From contig NC_014923.1 in assembly GCF_000185905.1 (NCBI RefSeq), positions 5,355,501 through 5,419,500 of the forward strand: 64,000 nucleotides of DNA, written 5' to 3'. Every line of letters starts with the position of its first letter. The stretch's first letter is position 1. The position numbers and the translations under genes are program-made. Shown piece by piece: positions 1 through 8,334 of the stretch. The notes under the pieces were generated by a model. The model did not search any database and had not been told where the DNA came from. It saw only the letters and a program-made list of their open reading frames with translations. The DNA comes from Mesorhizobium ciceri biovar biserrulae WSM1271 (GTDB lineage Bacteria; Pseudomonadota; Alphaproteobacteria; Rhizobiales; Rhizobiaceae).

Positions 1-603
1 CACGATACCAGGCAGTGAAATCGGGACAATCACCCGCCAAAGCGCGGTCCAGCTGCTGCCGCCGTCGACAGCCACGGCTTCATCGAGATCGCGGGGCAAG
101 GTGTTCAGATATCCCGTCATCAGCAGGATCGCGTAGGGCAGCGTAAACACCAGGTAGGTCAGGATCAGCGCGACGTAGGTATCGAAGATACCGTATGAGA
201 CGACAAGCCCGAAGAAGGGGATCAAAAGTGTGATCGGCGGAATCGTCTGCGTGCTGATGATGATTGTGTTCAGGCTGCCCTTGCCGCGGAAATTGAAGCG
301 GCTGAACCCGTAGGCCGCCAGCAAGGCGATCAGCACCGTCAGCACGGTCACCGCTCCCGCCACGAAATAGCTGTTGAAGAAGAAGCGCAGCTTTACCGGG
401 TCGCCAAGGATGGCTGCATACGCTTCCAGCGTGAACGCCTTTGGCAGGATGGTTGGTGGCAGGGCAAAGATTTCGGTATTCGATTTGAACGAGCTGCTCA
501 GCATCCAGTAGATCGGGAATGCCGCGAAAAAGAGCCCTGCTGCAAGCGCTACATGGAGCGCCACGGTGATCAGCCTGTCTTTCGGCGTGTGCCTTTTCCT
601 CAT
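1..603 (-). CDS. Sugar ABC transporter permease, MalG type (partial, C-terminus outside window)
   Basis: Inner-membrane permease half of a carbohydrate importer. The reverse strand reads open from ATG at 603 to the window edge, 201 codons, so the C-terminus is missing. Visible are a first membrane segment at about residues 14-34, further hydrophobic spans at 82-98, 117-137 and 141-163, and the EAA loop (DEAVAVDGG, about 174-182) that docks on the ATPase. It starts 5 bp after the stop of the MalF-type partner, so the two are co-translated. The family is clear. The substrate is unknown, probably the same ketose handled by the linked kinase and aldolase. Confidence 0.9.
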   Translation of the reverse strand, partial: MRKRHTPKDRLITVALHVALAAGLFFAAFPIYWMLSSSFKSNTEIFALPPTILPKAFTLEAYAAILGDPVKLRFFFNSYFVAGAVTVLTVLIALLAAYGFSRFNFRGKGSLNTIIISTQTIPPITLLIPFFGLVVSYGIFDTYVALILTYLVFTLPYAILLMTGYLNTLPRDLDEAVAVDGGSSWTALWRVIVPISLPGIV

Positions 604-608
604 GGTGA

Positions 609-1505
609 TTACCGAGCCTTTTGATAGCGAATATAGAACAGCGTCAGGCCGAGAGAGATCAGCAGGATGACCACGGCGCTGGCCGAAGCCTGCGACAGGT
701 TGTAGCTCGAAAATGCCAGCTTGTACGTGTAGGTGCTGAGGACCTCGGTCGAGTAGATCGGGCCACCGCCCGTCGTTATCCAGATTAGCGGGAAGACCTG
801 CATGGTCCAGATGAAGTCGAGCAGCGAGATGCTGATGATGATCGGCATCAGCTGCGGAATGGTGATGAAGATCAGCTTCTGGTAGGCTTTCGCCCCGTCG
901 ATATCGGCGGCCTCGTAGAAATCCTTGGGAATGCCCTGCAAACCCGCGAGCAAACTGACCATGAAGAGCGGGTAGCCCGCCCAGATATTGGCAAAAGTGA
1001 CTGCATGCAGCGCGGTCTCAGGCGAGGAAAACCATTCGACCTTGGAACCGATGATGCCGATTTGCATGAGAATACTGTTCACGACACCGTTCGGCTCAAG
1101 CAGGAGGCGCCAGATCACGGCGATGATCACCGCGGTGAACAGCCAGGGCAGTATGTAGAGCACGCGCAGAATGTTGCGCAGCGCCGGATTGATGCGGTCG
1201 CTGTTCAGCATGAGCGCGAAGACCATGCCGATGGTCATGTGGAAAATGACACTCATGCATGTGAAGTAGAGCGTGTGCCACAGCGAAGCCCAGAACACGG
1301 GGTCGTCGAAGATCGCCTGGTAGTGCTTCAGTCCGGCAAAGGATGGGTCACGACGCAGCACCGCGCTGTTCTGGAACGAGTAGGCAATCACCGTCACCAT
1401 CGGCAGCAGCATCAGGAGCCCGATTATGAGCAGCGAGGGCGACAGATAGAGGTAGGGTGCGACCGCTCGTTTGAGCTTGTGGTGGGAGCGCTTTTGCCGG
1501 GTCAT
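609..1505 (-). CDS. Sugar ABC transporter permease, MalF type
   Basis: Permease of 298 residues, a normal length for MalF/UgpA-like proteins. It has a basic N-terminus, a first membrane segment at about 20-43 and five further hydrophobic spans. The EAA loop at about 198-206 (YEAADIDGA) is the ATPase contact. It pairs with the MalG-type permease 5 bp downstream and the binding protein 138 bp upstream on the same strand. A strong hairpin in that upstream gap suggests the permeases are expressed below the binding protein. Substrate specificity cannot be read from the sequence. Confidence 0.93.
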   Translation of the reverse strand: MTRQKRSHHKLKRAVAPYLYLSPSLLIIGLLMLLPMVTVIAYSFQNSAVLRRDPSFAGLKHYQAIFDDPVFWASLWHTLYFTCMSVIFHMTIGMVFALMLNSDRINPALRNILRVLYILPWLFTAVIIAVIWRLLLEPNGVVNSILMQIGIIGSKVEWFSSPETALHAVTFANIWAGYPLFMVSLLAGLQGIPKDFYEAADIDGAKAYQKLIFITIPQLMPIIISISLLDFIWTMQVFPLIWITTGGGPIYSTEVLSTYTYKLAFSSYNLSQASASAVVILLISLGLTLFYIRYQKAR

Positions 1506-1583
1506 GTGCCAACCTTGGGATACGCCTTCAAGGGAAGGTAAGCTTTCAAAAACAAGTCCACTCAGAATGCCGATCCGTTGTTG

Positions 1584-1615
1584 CCGGGTGGCCTGCCCGA
1601 AGTCAGGTCACCCGG
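1584..1615 (-). other. Intercistronic hairpin between binding-protein and permease genes
   Basis: CCGGGTGGCCTG (1584-1595) pairs with CAGGTCACCCGG (1604-1615): 12 pairs including one G-T wobble, with an 8-nt loop. It lies in the 138-bp gap after the binding-protein stop. No T-run follows, so it looks more like an mRNA-stabilising or attenuating element than a classic terminator. Such hairpins often set a high ratio of binding protein to permease. Confidence 0.7.
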
Positions 1616-1643
1616 TCGAAGACAGCAAACGGGAACAGGCCGA

Positions 1644-2891
1644 TCAGAATTTCGCCATCCAGCCCTTCTGAGCGGCGGCGGCTGCTTGTTCCGGAGACTG
1701 CTCGCCGGCGAGCATCTTCTGGGCTTGCACGTCGAACTGGGTCATCAGGTCTTCAGCCACCGGCAGGCCCGTGAACTCATTGGCGAGATGACCGGTCTTG
1801 AAGATTTCAAAAGCCTTGCCGAAAGCCTTGTCCGAGGTCACGAAATCGGGCTTGGCGTTGACGTTGCCCGGGAAGGCGTTTGCAAGCGACACGAGCTTGG
1901 CGTTGACCTTTTCACTCATCAGATATTGGACGAGTTTCCAGGCCTCTTCCTGATGTTTCGAAGCCGCAGAGATGCCGATGCCCCAGGAGGCATAGGGAAG
2001 GCCGCGCTTGCCGGTATAGTTTTCCACGACAGGGACCGGAATGAGGTCGAAGTTCAGCTTGGGATTGCGCTCGCGGATGAGGTTCACATGCGCGAGCGAG
2101 TCGATCATCATCCCGACGCGGTTGTTGACGAACTCCTCGACCTTTTCCTGCTCGGTCTTGGTGGCGATGCCGGGCGAGATGGTGCCGGCGTCATTGAGTG
2201 ATTTGACGAAAGTGAGCATATCCACCACCGGTTTGCCCTCAAGGTCCGGCTTGCCGCTCGCCATCATCGACTGGCCCGAAGCCCAAACCCACGACATCAT
2301 GTCGTTCTGGACGCCGGATGGCGTTTGCAGCGACAGGGGCAGCACCCAGCCATACTGGTTCTGGTCGGCGTGCGTCATCTTCTTGGCGGCTTCGAGAAAC
2401 TCCGCACGGGTCGACGGCAGCTTGGTCACGCCCGCCTTGGCGGCGAGGTCCAAATTCACGAAGACCGGATAGACGAACGAAGCCACGGGAAACATCACGG
2501 CCTTGCCGTCCACCTTGATGATATCCGCGACCTGGCTCTTGTCGAAACCGCTTGCATCCATCATCGGATTCATGTCGGCGAGTGCGCCCTGCGCATTCAG
2601 ATTGTTCACCCAGGCGCCGTCGAGACCGACGACGTCGCTGAGCGTTCCGGTTGCAGCACCAACCGAGATCTGGTCTCGCGTGGTAGCGTAGGGGCCGCTG
2701 ACCAGCGTCACCTTGATTCCGGGGTTTGCCGCCTCGAACTCATCCATGATTGACCTGAGCGAGCCAGCCGGCAATTCGGGCTCCCACCATTGGGTGAATT
2801 CCAGCGTCGTATCCGCCATGGCGCCGGTTGCGCCAAGCAACCATGCGGCCGCGGCTATTTTCAGCATCGCGGGTTTAATACGAAACGTCAT
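1644..2891 (-). CDS. Sugar ABC transporter substrate-binding protein (family 1)
   Basis: Periplasmic binding protein of 415 residues. The start at 2891 (MTFRIKPAM...) was preferred over an in-frame ATG at 2921 because a strong GGAGGAG ribosome site lies just before it. A Sec signal peptide is visible, with cleavage near residue 26 after GAMA. The mature part has the bacterial extracellular solute-binding family 1 pattern (LEFTQWWEPE, later YGWVLPL, SWGIGIS). It sits between the ATPase gene (110-bp gap) and the permeases. The ligand is probably a mono- or oligosaccharide, inferred from family and neighbours only. Confidence 0.92.
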   Translation of the reverse strand: MTFRIKPAMLKIAAAAWLLGATGAMADTTLEFTQWWEPELPAGSLRSIMDEFEAANPGIKVTLVSGPYATTRDQISVGAATGTLSDVVGLDGAWVNNLNAQGALADMNPMMDASGFDKSQVADIIKVDGKAVMFPVASFVYPVFVNLDLAAKAGVTKLPSTRAEFLEAAKKMTHADQNQYGWVLPLSLQTPSGVQNDMMSWVWASGQSMMASGKPDLEGKPVVDMLTFVKSLNDAGTISPGIATKTEQEKVEEFVNNRVGMMIDSLAHVNLIRERNPKLNFDLIPVPVVENYTGKRGLPYASWGIGISAASKHQEEAWKLVQYLMSEKVNAKLVSLANAFPGNVNAKPDFVTSDKAFGKAFEIFKTGHLANEFTGLPVAEDLMTQFDVQAQKMLAGEQSPEQAAAAAQKGWMAKF

Positions 2892-3001
2892 TTTCTCCTC
2901 CTTCTTTATATTCGCCCGCACAATGCGGCCGATCGTCTGATTATTCAGAAGTCTTCTTACGCAGGCGCCTCACCTTCGCCCGCGGGTCTTATCGCTGATA
3001 T

Positions 3002-4147
3002 TCAGATTGCCAGATGCGTCTCGGGGTCGAAGAAATGGAGCTTGGCATCATCCAGGGCCAAGCTGATTTCCGAGCCGGAGCGGACTGTGCTGACCGGTTC
3101 GAATTTCGCCACCGCATTCGACGCCAGGCCGAAATCCTGCACCGCGTCAGGGTCGCCGGAGTCCACCCGGACCGCGTCGATGTTGAGATGGACGATTTGT
3201 TCGGATCCGAGTTCTTCGATCGAGGTCACCTTTGCCGGTATCGTCTGATACTTGCGGCCGGATTCGAGACTGCTGTCATAGAGATCCTCCGGTCGTATCC
3301 CGAACACGACCTTGCGCCCCGCATACGACCTCAAGCCCGGCCTGCGCACGAAGGCTGCATCCTGCAGCCGGATGGCCAAGGCGCCGGACATCAGTTCGTC
3401 GCCCGTCAGGGTTGCCTCGAAAAGATTCATCGAAGGAGACCCGATGAAGCCAGCAACGAAAGCGTTCACCGGCGATTCATAGAGCCTCTTGGGCGCGTCG
3501 ACCTGCTGCAGCACGCCGCCTTTCAACACCGCGACCCTGTCGCCCATCGTCATGGCTTCGGTTTGGTCGTGGGTCACATATATGGTCGTTACGCCGAGCT
3601 GCTTTTGCAGCCTGGTGATTTCGGCGCGCATTTGAACACGCAGTTTCGCGTCCAGATTGGAAAGGGGTTCGTCCATGAGAAAGGCTGCCGGCGCGCGCAC
3701 CATGGCGCGGCCCATGGCAACCCTTTGACGCTGTCCACCTGAAAGGTTCGCGGGTTTGCTGTCCAGCAGAGACGTCAGTTGAAGGGTTTTGGCGATCTCG
3801 TCCACGCGCTTTTTGCGCTCGGCCTTCGGCTTGCCTGCCAGCCGCATCGAAAAGCCAATGTTTTCGAACACGGTCATATGCGGGTAGAGAGCGTAGCTCT
3901 GGAAGACCATCGCGATGTCGCGATCCTTGGGCGGCATGTCGACGACGTCTATTCCGCCGATCCGGAGGCTGCCGCTGGTGACGTCCTCCAATCCCGCGAT
4001 CATCCGCAACGCGGTGGATTTGCCACAGCCGGACGGCCCGACGAGAATCAAGAACTCGCCGTCCTTGACCGACAGGTTCAATTGGTCGATTGCGTGAAAA
4101 TTGTTCCCGTATGTCTTGCAGATATTCTCAAGAACGACTTCTGCCAT
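3002..4147 (-). CDS. Sugar ABC transporter ATP-binding protein, UgpC/MalK type
   Basis: Cytoplasmic ATPase subunit of 381 residues. It has Walker A GPSGCGKST at 37-45, a Q-loop at VFQSYALYP, the signature LSGGQRQRV at about 135-143 and Walker B FLMDEP at 156-161. An H-loop (VTHDQTEAM) follows, then a long C-terminal TOBE-type domain typical of MalK/UgpC subunits, which can be shared between sugar importers. Gene order on the minus strand is aldolase, kinase, ATPase, binding protein, permeases. The 88-bp gap before it suggests the same transcript. Confidence 0.94.
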   Translation of the reverse strand: MAEVVLENICKTYGNNFHAIDQLNLSVKDGEFLILVGPSGCGKSTALRMIAGLEDVTSGSLRIGGIDVVDMPPKDRDIAMVFQSYALYPHMTVFENIGFSMRLAGKPKAERKKRVDEIAKTLQLTSLLDSKPANLSGGQRQRVAMGRAMVRAPAAFLMDEPLSNLDAKLRVQMRAEITRLQKQLGVTTIYVTHDQTEAMTMGDRVAVLKGGVLQQVDAPKRLYESPVNAFVAGFIGSPSMNLFEATLTGDELMSGALAIRLQDAAFVRRPGLRSYAGRKVVFGIRPEDLYDSSLESGRKYQTIPAKVTSIEELGSEQIVHLNIDAVRVDSGDPDAVQDFGLASNAVAKFEPVSTVRSGSEISLALDDAKLHFFDPETHLAI

Positions 4148-4235
4148 ATTCCTCCCTCCACAAGTCTAAGCCATTGATTCTTATGATTGTCCTCGGCTTA
4201 CGTTCACCTGCGAAATTTTCCTCGGATAGTTCAGG

Positions 4236-5186
4236 CTATGTTCCGGTATCAAGCCGCGCATATTTCAGTTCGACTGCCGACGGCGCGTTCGTCGATGCCA
4301 GGAGTTCCTTGACCTGGTCGTCGGTCGGAAGCGCCTCGCGCCCGCCCCGCCCCGTTATCGAAAGGGCCGCCGCCGCGGCCGCGAATGCGACCCGGCCTCC
4401 GGTGTCGGCCCCGCGCGTCAATGCAAGGGCATAGGCGCCATGAAAGCAGTCACCGGCGCCGGTCGAGTCGACGACGGCAACCCGGTGCGGAGGCAGGTGC
4501 CAGAGCCCTGTCTCGTCGCGTCCGCGATAGAAGACGCCTCTGCCGCCATCCGTCAGAACCACGGCGGACCGCGACGGCAACCACAATGCATCGAGTATCT
4601 CGGCCGGAGCCTGGCGGCCGGTGGCGGTCCGCGCAAAGCCGAGCGGAAGAATGAGATGGTCGCAGAGCCCGATCAGTCTCTCGGTGGCCGGGCCGTGGCT
4701 CCATTCGACATCGCCGAGGATCGCAAGGCCGAGATCGCGAGCCCGAGCCACGACATCCAGCGACCCGATCCCGTAACTGTCGACGATCAGGACAGTCGCG
4801 CGGCTGAGAACCTCGTCCGGAAAGTCCGGCGCGGTGCCCAGCATCGCTTCGTCGTCGTACGCGATGAACCGCTCCCCATCCGAACCGACGGTGATCCGCG
4901 AGCGCACCGGGCGCGCGTGCGGGTGGCGCGGCGCGAACGCGGTTTCAACGCCGCTCGCAACGAGATCGCACAACACGGCGTCGTCGGCGGCACTGCCCAG
5001 CCATCCGACGAACCCGGCGCTTCCGCCGAGCCGCGCGACGGCGGCAAGTGCCGTCGCGACGTTTCCCCCGAAAGCTCGGGCACTTTGCAAAACCTTCCCC
5101 TTGCCCGCCGACAACGGCTGATCGACATAGACGATGTCGTCGATCGCAATAGCTCCGAAGCCGAGGATTGAAGGGACGGCGGGCAT
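4236..5186 (-). CDS. PfkB-family carbohydrate kinase
   Basis: Ribokinase-fold sugar kinase of 316 residues. It carries the N-terminal GG(N) motif at about 40-42 (AFGGNVATA) and the catalytic C-terminal DSTGAGDCF at 240-248, where the final Asp is the general base. The start follows the aldolase stop by only 3 bp, so kinase and aldolase are coupled. The likely role is to phosphorylate the imported ketose before aldol cleavage. The family covers fructose, tagatose, sulfofructose and nucleoside kinases, and I cannot choose between them. Confidence 0.9.
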   Translation of the reverse strand: MPAVPSILGFGAIAIDDIVYVDQPLSAGKGKVLQSARAFGGNVATALAAVARLGGSAGFVGWLGSAADDAVLCDLVASGVETAFAPRHPHARPVRSRITVGSDGERFIAYDDEAMLGTAPDFPDEVLSRATVLIVDSYGIGSLDVVARARDLGLAILGDVEWSHGPATERLIGLCDHLILPLGFARTATGRQAPAEILDALWLPSRSAVVLTDGGRGVFYRGRDETGLWHLPPHRVAVVDSTGAGDCFHGAYALALTRGADTGGRVAFAAAAAALSITGRGGREALPTDDQVKELLASTNAPSAVELKYARLDTGT

Positions 5187-5189
5187 CGT

Positions 5190-5990
5190 TCAGGCACCGG
5201 CCTTCGCCAAGGCGTCTTGCGCCGAAAGGCCTTCATGGATGACGCCCCGAAAGGCGATCGCTGCCTTTTCCGGATCGCCGTGCCCCCATAGATTGCGGCC
5301 CACCACGGCACCGCGCGCGCCTGCACGGATGGCGTCCGCCGTCTGCTGAAGGGCGCCGAGCAGCGTGTCGGTCTTCGGACCTCCGGCGATCACAACCGGC
5401 ACCGGGCAGGTCCGAACGGTCTCTCGGAACGACTCGAAATCGCCCGTGTAACCGATCTTGATCACATCGACGCCGGACTCGTAGCCGATGCGTGCCGCAT
5501 AGGCGATCTCGTCGGGGGTGAAGACGATTTTTGCCCCGTCGGTGAAATCGCGAGGGTAGATATGCGCCACCACCGGCATGCCGTAACGAGCCGCCGCGTT
5601 CACCGAATCGGTCAGCCAGCGTATGTATTTTCCCTCGGTCGCGCCGCGCACCGGAATGGCCACGGCCAACGCATCGGCGCCGGCGCGCACCGCATCCTCG
5701 GGCGTTGCAATCAGCTCACTGATGCGATCGTCTGGGGTGAAGCAGCCGGCCTGGATCACCAGGGAAGCCTTGCCCGCATATTGCGGCCACAGATGGCGCG
5801 CGGTGCCAGGCTGGATGCTGACGTAGTCGGGTTTGCCTACCATGACGCGTGCAAGCGCACCCGGCAGGTCGGCAAGACCTCCTTTGCGCACGTCGCCATA
5901 GCCGACAAAGTGGTCGACCGCGCCGCCAAAAAGATTCCCCGATGGATGTGAGAAGAGGCGCGCCAGGCGCACCTTGGTTCCGAGGCTCAT
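5190..5990 (-). CDS. Class I fructose-bisphosphate/LsrF-type aldolase
   Basis: TIM-barrel aldolase of 266 residues. The start at 5990 (MSLGTKVRL) was chosen because the open frame further upstream runs through the divergent promoter region and has no family character. AVDH at about 24-27 and the Schiff-base lysine in DVIKIGY (K178) match the FbaB/LsrF/DeoC-like class I family, and the C-terminal phosphate-binding part (VVIAGGPKTD, then GARGAVVGRN) is present. It is first in the operon, followed by the kinase, which implies aldol cleavage of a phosphorylated ketose. The exact substrate is unknown. Confidence 0.85.
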   Translation of the reverse strand: MSLGTKVRLARLFSHPSGNLFGGAVDHFVGYGDVRKGGLADLPGALARVMVGKPDYVSIQPGTARHLWPQYAGKASLVIQAGCFTPDDRISELIATPEDAVRAGADALAVAIPVRGATEGKYIRWLTDSVNAAARYGMPVVAHIYPRDFTDGAKIVFTPDEIAYAARIGYESGVDVIKIGYTGDFESFRETVRTCPVPVVIAGGPKTDTLLGALQQTADAIRAGARGAVVGRNLWGHGDPEKAAIAFRGVIHEGLSAQDALAKAGA

Positions 5991-6040
5991 GAGTCCAAAA
6001 CTCTCCAATTGATTGATTTCAAAATCCTGGATCCAGTGTT

Positions 6041-6081
6041 TGCGAAAGAAATAACAAATGCAATCTTTCGAAATCTTTCGA
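6041..6081. promoter_or_regulatory. Candidate DeoR operator in the divergent aldolase/deoR region
   Basis: AATCTTTCGA occurs twice in perfect tandem (6062-6071 and 6072-6081). An imperfect inverted copy (TGCGAAAGAAAT) lies at 6041-6052. DeoR-family repressors commonly bind repeated TTTCG/CGAAA half-sites between divergent genes, which is exactly this setting. The assignment is by position and motif style only. Confidence 0.6.
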
Positions 6082-6152
6082 ATTCGCCTATTTTTGGTAG
6101 AGTGAACCGAGGCCAGGGCGATCGCTTGGCGCATGGGGGCAAGGACAGGCCA

Positions 6153-6914
6153 ATGTTGTCAGAGCAGAGACGCCAATCGATCCTGGGTGAAGTGCAACGC
6201 AGCGGGCAGGTTCGCATCAAGGACCTGTCAGACGATTTTGGCGTGTCGGAAGTCACGGTGCGCTCCGACCTCGAGATACTGGATCGCAAGGGACTGCTGA
6301 CCAAGACCCGCGGAGGCGCGGTGACCCGGACCACGGATTCGACCACGGCCGCGTTCGCCCGGCGGATGCAAACAAACCTCGATGCAAAGAAACGCATCGC
6401 CCGGGCAGCGATAGACCTGTTCGAGGACAACCAATCGGTCATCTTCGATGGCGGCTCGACATTGATGCAGGTTGCCATGCTGTTACCGCCGCTCAGCAAT
6501 GTCGTGGTCGCGGCCACGGCGATGAATATCGTGCAGCATCTGATGCATCGGCCCGGGCTCGACGTTCACATGATCGGCGGCCGGGTCTATCCGGACACGG
6601 TAAGCACGCTGATCACCGATGCCGACACGGCTCTCGGCGGCTTGGTAGCGCATCAGGTCTTTGTTGGAGCGCATGCGATTGACTCGTCACTGGATGTGGT
6701 CGACGTGAACGAAGACATGGCGCGAACCAAGCGAAACCTCGTGCGCATGGCCCGGCGCGTTGTCCTCCTTGCGGATTCGAGCAAATGGGGCGTCAGCGGA
6801 ACCTCCAAGGCCTTTTCGCTGTCGAGCGTCGATGTCGTGATCACCGACGATGGCCTGTCCGGCCCAATACGCAGCCAGCTTGATAGGACAGGGGCCAAGG
6901 TGATCTATGCCTGA
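6153..6914 (+). CDS. DeoR/GlpR-family transcriptional repressor
   Basis: Regulator of 253 residues. The start at 6153 (MLSEQRRQSI) gives the standard DeoR N-terminus and has an AAGGACAGG ribosome site. The winged helix-turn-helix spans about residues 4-57 (FGVSEVTVRSDLEILD is the recognition part, with the typical RGGAV turn after it). It is followed by the sugar-phosphate-sensing DeoR C-terminal domain (IFDGGSTLMQVA, VFVGAHAID, LADSSKWG). It is divergent from the aldolase-kinase-transporter operon and most likely represses it until a phosphorylated sugar appears. Confidence 0.92.
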   Translation: MLSEQRRQSILGEVQRSGQVRIKDLSDDFGVSEVTVRSDLEILDRKGLLTKTRGGAVTRTTDSTTAAFARRMQTNLDAKKRIARAAIDLFEDNQSVIFDGGSTLMQVAMLLPPLSNVVVAATAMNIVQHLMHRPGLDVHMIGGRVYPDTVSTLITDADTALGGLVAHQVFVGAHAIDSSLDVVDVNEDMARTKRNLVRMARRVVLLADSSKWGVSGTSKAFSLSSVDVVITDDGLSGPIRSQLDRTGAKVIYA

Positions 6915-7059
6915 CCCCGTCGAGGTCCCTGGCCGCGGCGGAAATGTCCGATGCGCGCATGACCCACGGCATCCGCATCGGCGGTCGGCCGTTTTTTCAT
7001 GTCGGTCATTTTCTCCTCCCAGGACTGGCAGCCTCCCGATATCGCGCCAGCATTTTCGC

Positions 7060-7106
7060 ATGTTGTATAAAAATTTTACGCGCGTCAATATTTAAAATGT
7101 TGTATA
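7060..7106. repeat. Direct repeat ATGTTGTATA flanking a LacI-like palindrome
   Basis: ATGTTGTATA is present at 7060-7069 and again at 7097-7106, 37 bp apart. They lie in an AT-rich part of the 267-bp gap between deoR and the Gfo/Idh gene. The copies bracket the palindrome at 7075-7088. They may be promoter -10 regions or a second regulator site. Confidence 0.55.
7075..7088. promoter_or_regulatory. Candidate LacI-family operator
   Basis: TTTACGCGCGTCAA is a 14-bp palindrome with a single mismatched pair and a central CG step, the hallmark of LacI/GalR-family operators. It lies about 95 bp upstream of the Gfo/Idh start, and the operon's convergent neighbour is a LacI regulator. I infer that this is the site through which that repressor controls the operon. 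Confidence 0.6.
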
Positions 7107-7181
7107 GCCCTTTGCGAAGGCGATCCGTTACTTCTGGGCGGATTCGGCAGACGGTGACCGCGTTGGGAGGTACGATCGAAA

Positions 7182-8330
7182 ATGCACGGGATATCAACGA
7201 CGAAACTCGGGATCGGCGTCATCGGATGCGGCAATATCTCGATGACCTATTTGCGCAATGCCGCTCTCTTCGGCGGCATCGAGTTGCGCGCCTGCGCCGA
7301 TATCTCGGCCGACATGACGGCGCTGCGGGCGAAGGAATATGGCATACGGGCACTCGGCGTCGATGCACTGCTGGCCGACCCCGAGATCGATCTCGTCCTC
7401 AACCTGACCATTCCGGCGGCGCATTTCGACATTTCGTTTGCCGCCCTTTCGGCCGGCAAGCACGTCTTCACCGAAAAGCCGCTCGCCACCTCGGCCGCCG
7501 ATGGACGGCGCCTGGTCGACGAGGCGCGGTCGCGCGGGCTGCTGCTCGGCTCGGCGCCCGACACCTTCCTTGGTGCAGCCGGACGCCGCGCCCGCCGGCT
7601 GATGGATGACGGCGCCATCGGCCGCCCGGTCACCGGCACCGCCTTCATGATGGGCCGCGGCATGGAGCACTGGCACCCCAACCCGCAGTTCTACTACCAG
7701 CCAGGCGGTGGCCCGGTGTTCGACATGGGCCCCTACTATCTGACCATGCTGGTCAATCTGCTCGGCCCGGTCGAACGCGTCATGGCGATGGCGACGCGCG
7801 GCCAGGAGGAGCGGCTGATCACTGCCGAAGGGCCATTCAAGAACACCACATTCAAGGTCGGCACGCCGACCAATGTGCTGTCGCTGCTGGAGTTCCGCTC
7901 CGGCGCAACCGTCACCTTCGGCGCCTCGTGGGACGTCTTTCGCCACTCCAACCATCCGATCGAACTGCACGGCACGGAAGGCTCGCTGCGCCTGCCCGAC
8001 CCCGACACGTTCGGCGGCACCGTGTCGCTGTCGAAACGCGGCACCGACTGGAGGGATTTCGCCAGCGAAGGCGAACTCTATGGCGCCCGCAACTGGCCTT
8101 ATGCGGCGCCCGATCGCGCCAATTACCGCATGCTCGGCGTCGCCGATCTGGTGCGCTCGCTTCAGACCGGCAACACGCCGCGCGCCTCCGGCAATCTGGC
8201 GCTGCATGTACTGGAGATCATGGAGGCTATCCTGCGCTCCGGTGAAACACAGGGCTCGGTCGCCATCGCGGGCGATGTCGTCCAGCCGGCCCTGCTGACC
8301 GAGGAAGAGGCGAGCGATCTGCTGGCCTGA
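7182..8330 (+). CDS. Gfo/Idh/MocA-family oxidoreductase
   Basis: NAD(P)-dependent sugar or polyol dehydrogenase of 382 residues. It has an N-terminal Rossmann fold with GVIGCGNIS at about 12-20 and the EKP signature at 98-100 (HVFTEKPLAT). A C-terminal alpha/beta domain follows, with the GGGPVFDMGPYY substrate-pocket motif. A GGGAGG site precedes the ATG. It is followed after 4 bp by an alpha/beta hydrolase. The family oxidises sugars, inositols or amino-sugars, and the substrate here is unknown. Control by the LacI repressor at 9291-10325 is inferred from the palindrome upstream. Confidence 0.9.
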   Translation: MHGISTTKLGIGVIGCGNISMTYLRNAALFGGIELRACADISADMTALRAKEYGIRALGVDALLADPEIDLVLNLTIPAAHFDISFAALSAGKHVFTEKPLATSAADGRRLVDEARSRGLLLGSAPDTFLGAAGRRARRLMDDGAIGRPVTGTAFMMGRGMEHWHPNPQFYYQPGGGPVFDMGPYYLTMLVNLLGPVERVMAMATRGQEERLITAEGPFKNTTFKVGTPTNVLSLLEFRSGATVTFGASWDVFRHSNHPIELHGTEGSLRLPDPDTFGGTVSLSKRGTDWRDFASEGELYGARNWPYAAPDRANYRMLGVADLVRSLQTGNTPRASGNLALHVLEIMEAILRSGETQGSVAIAGDVVQPALLTEEEASDLLA

Positions 8331-8334
8331 GGGT

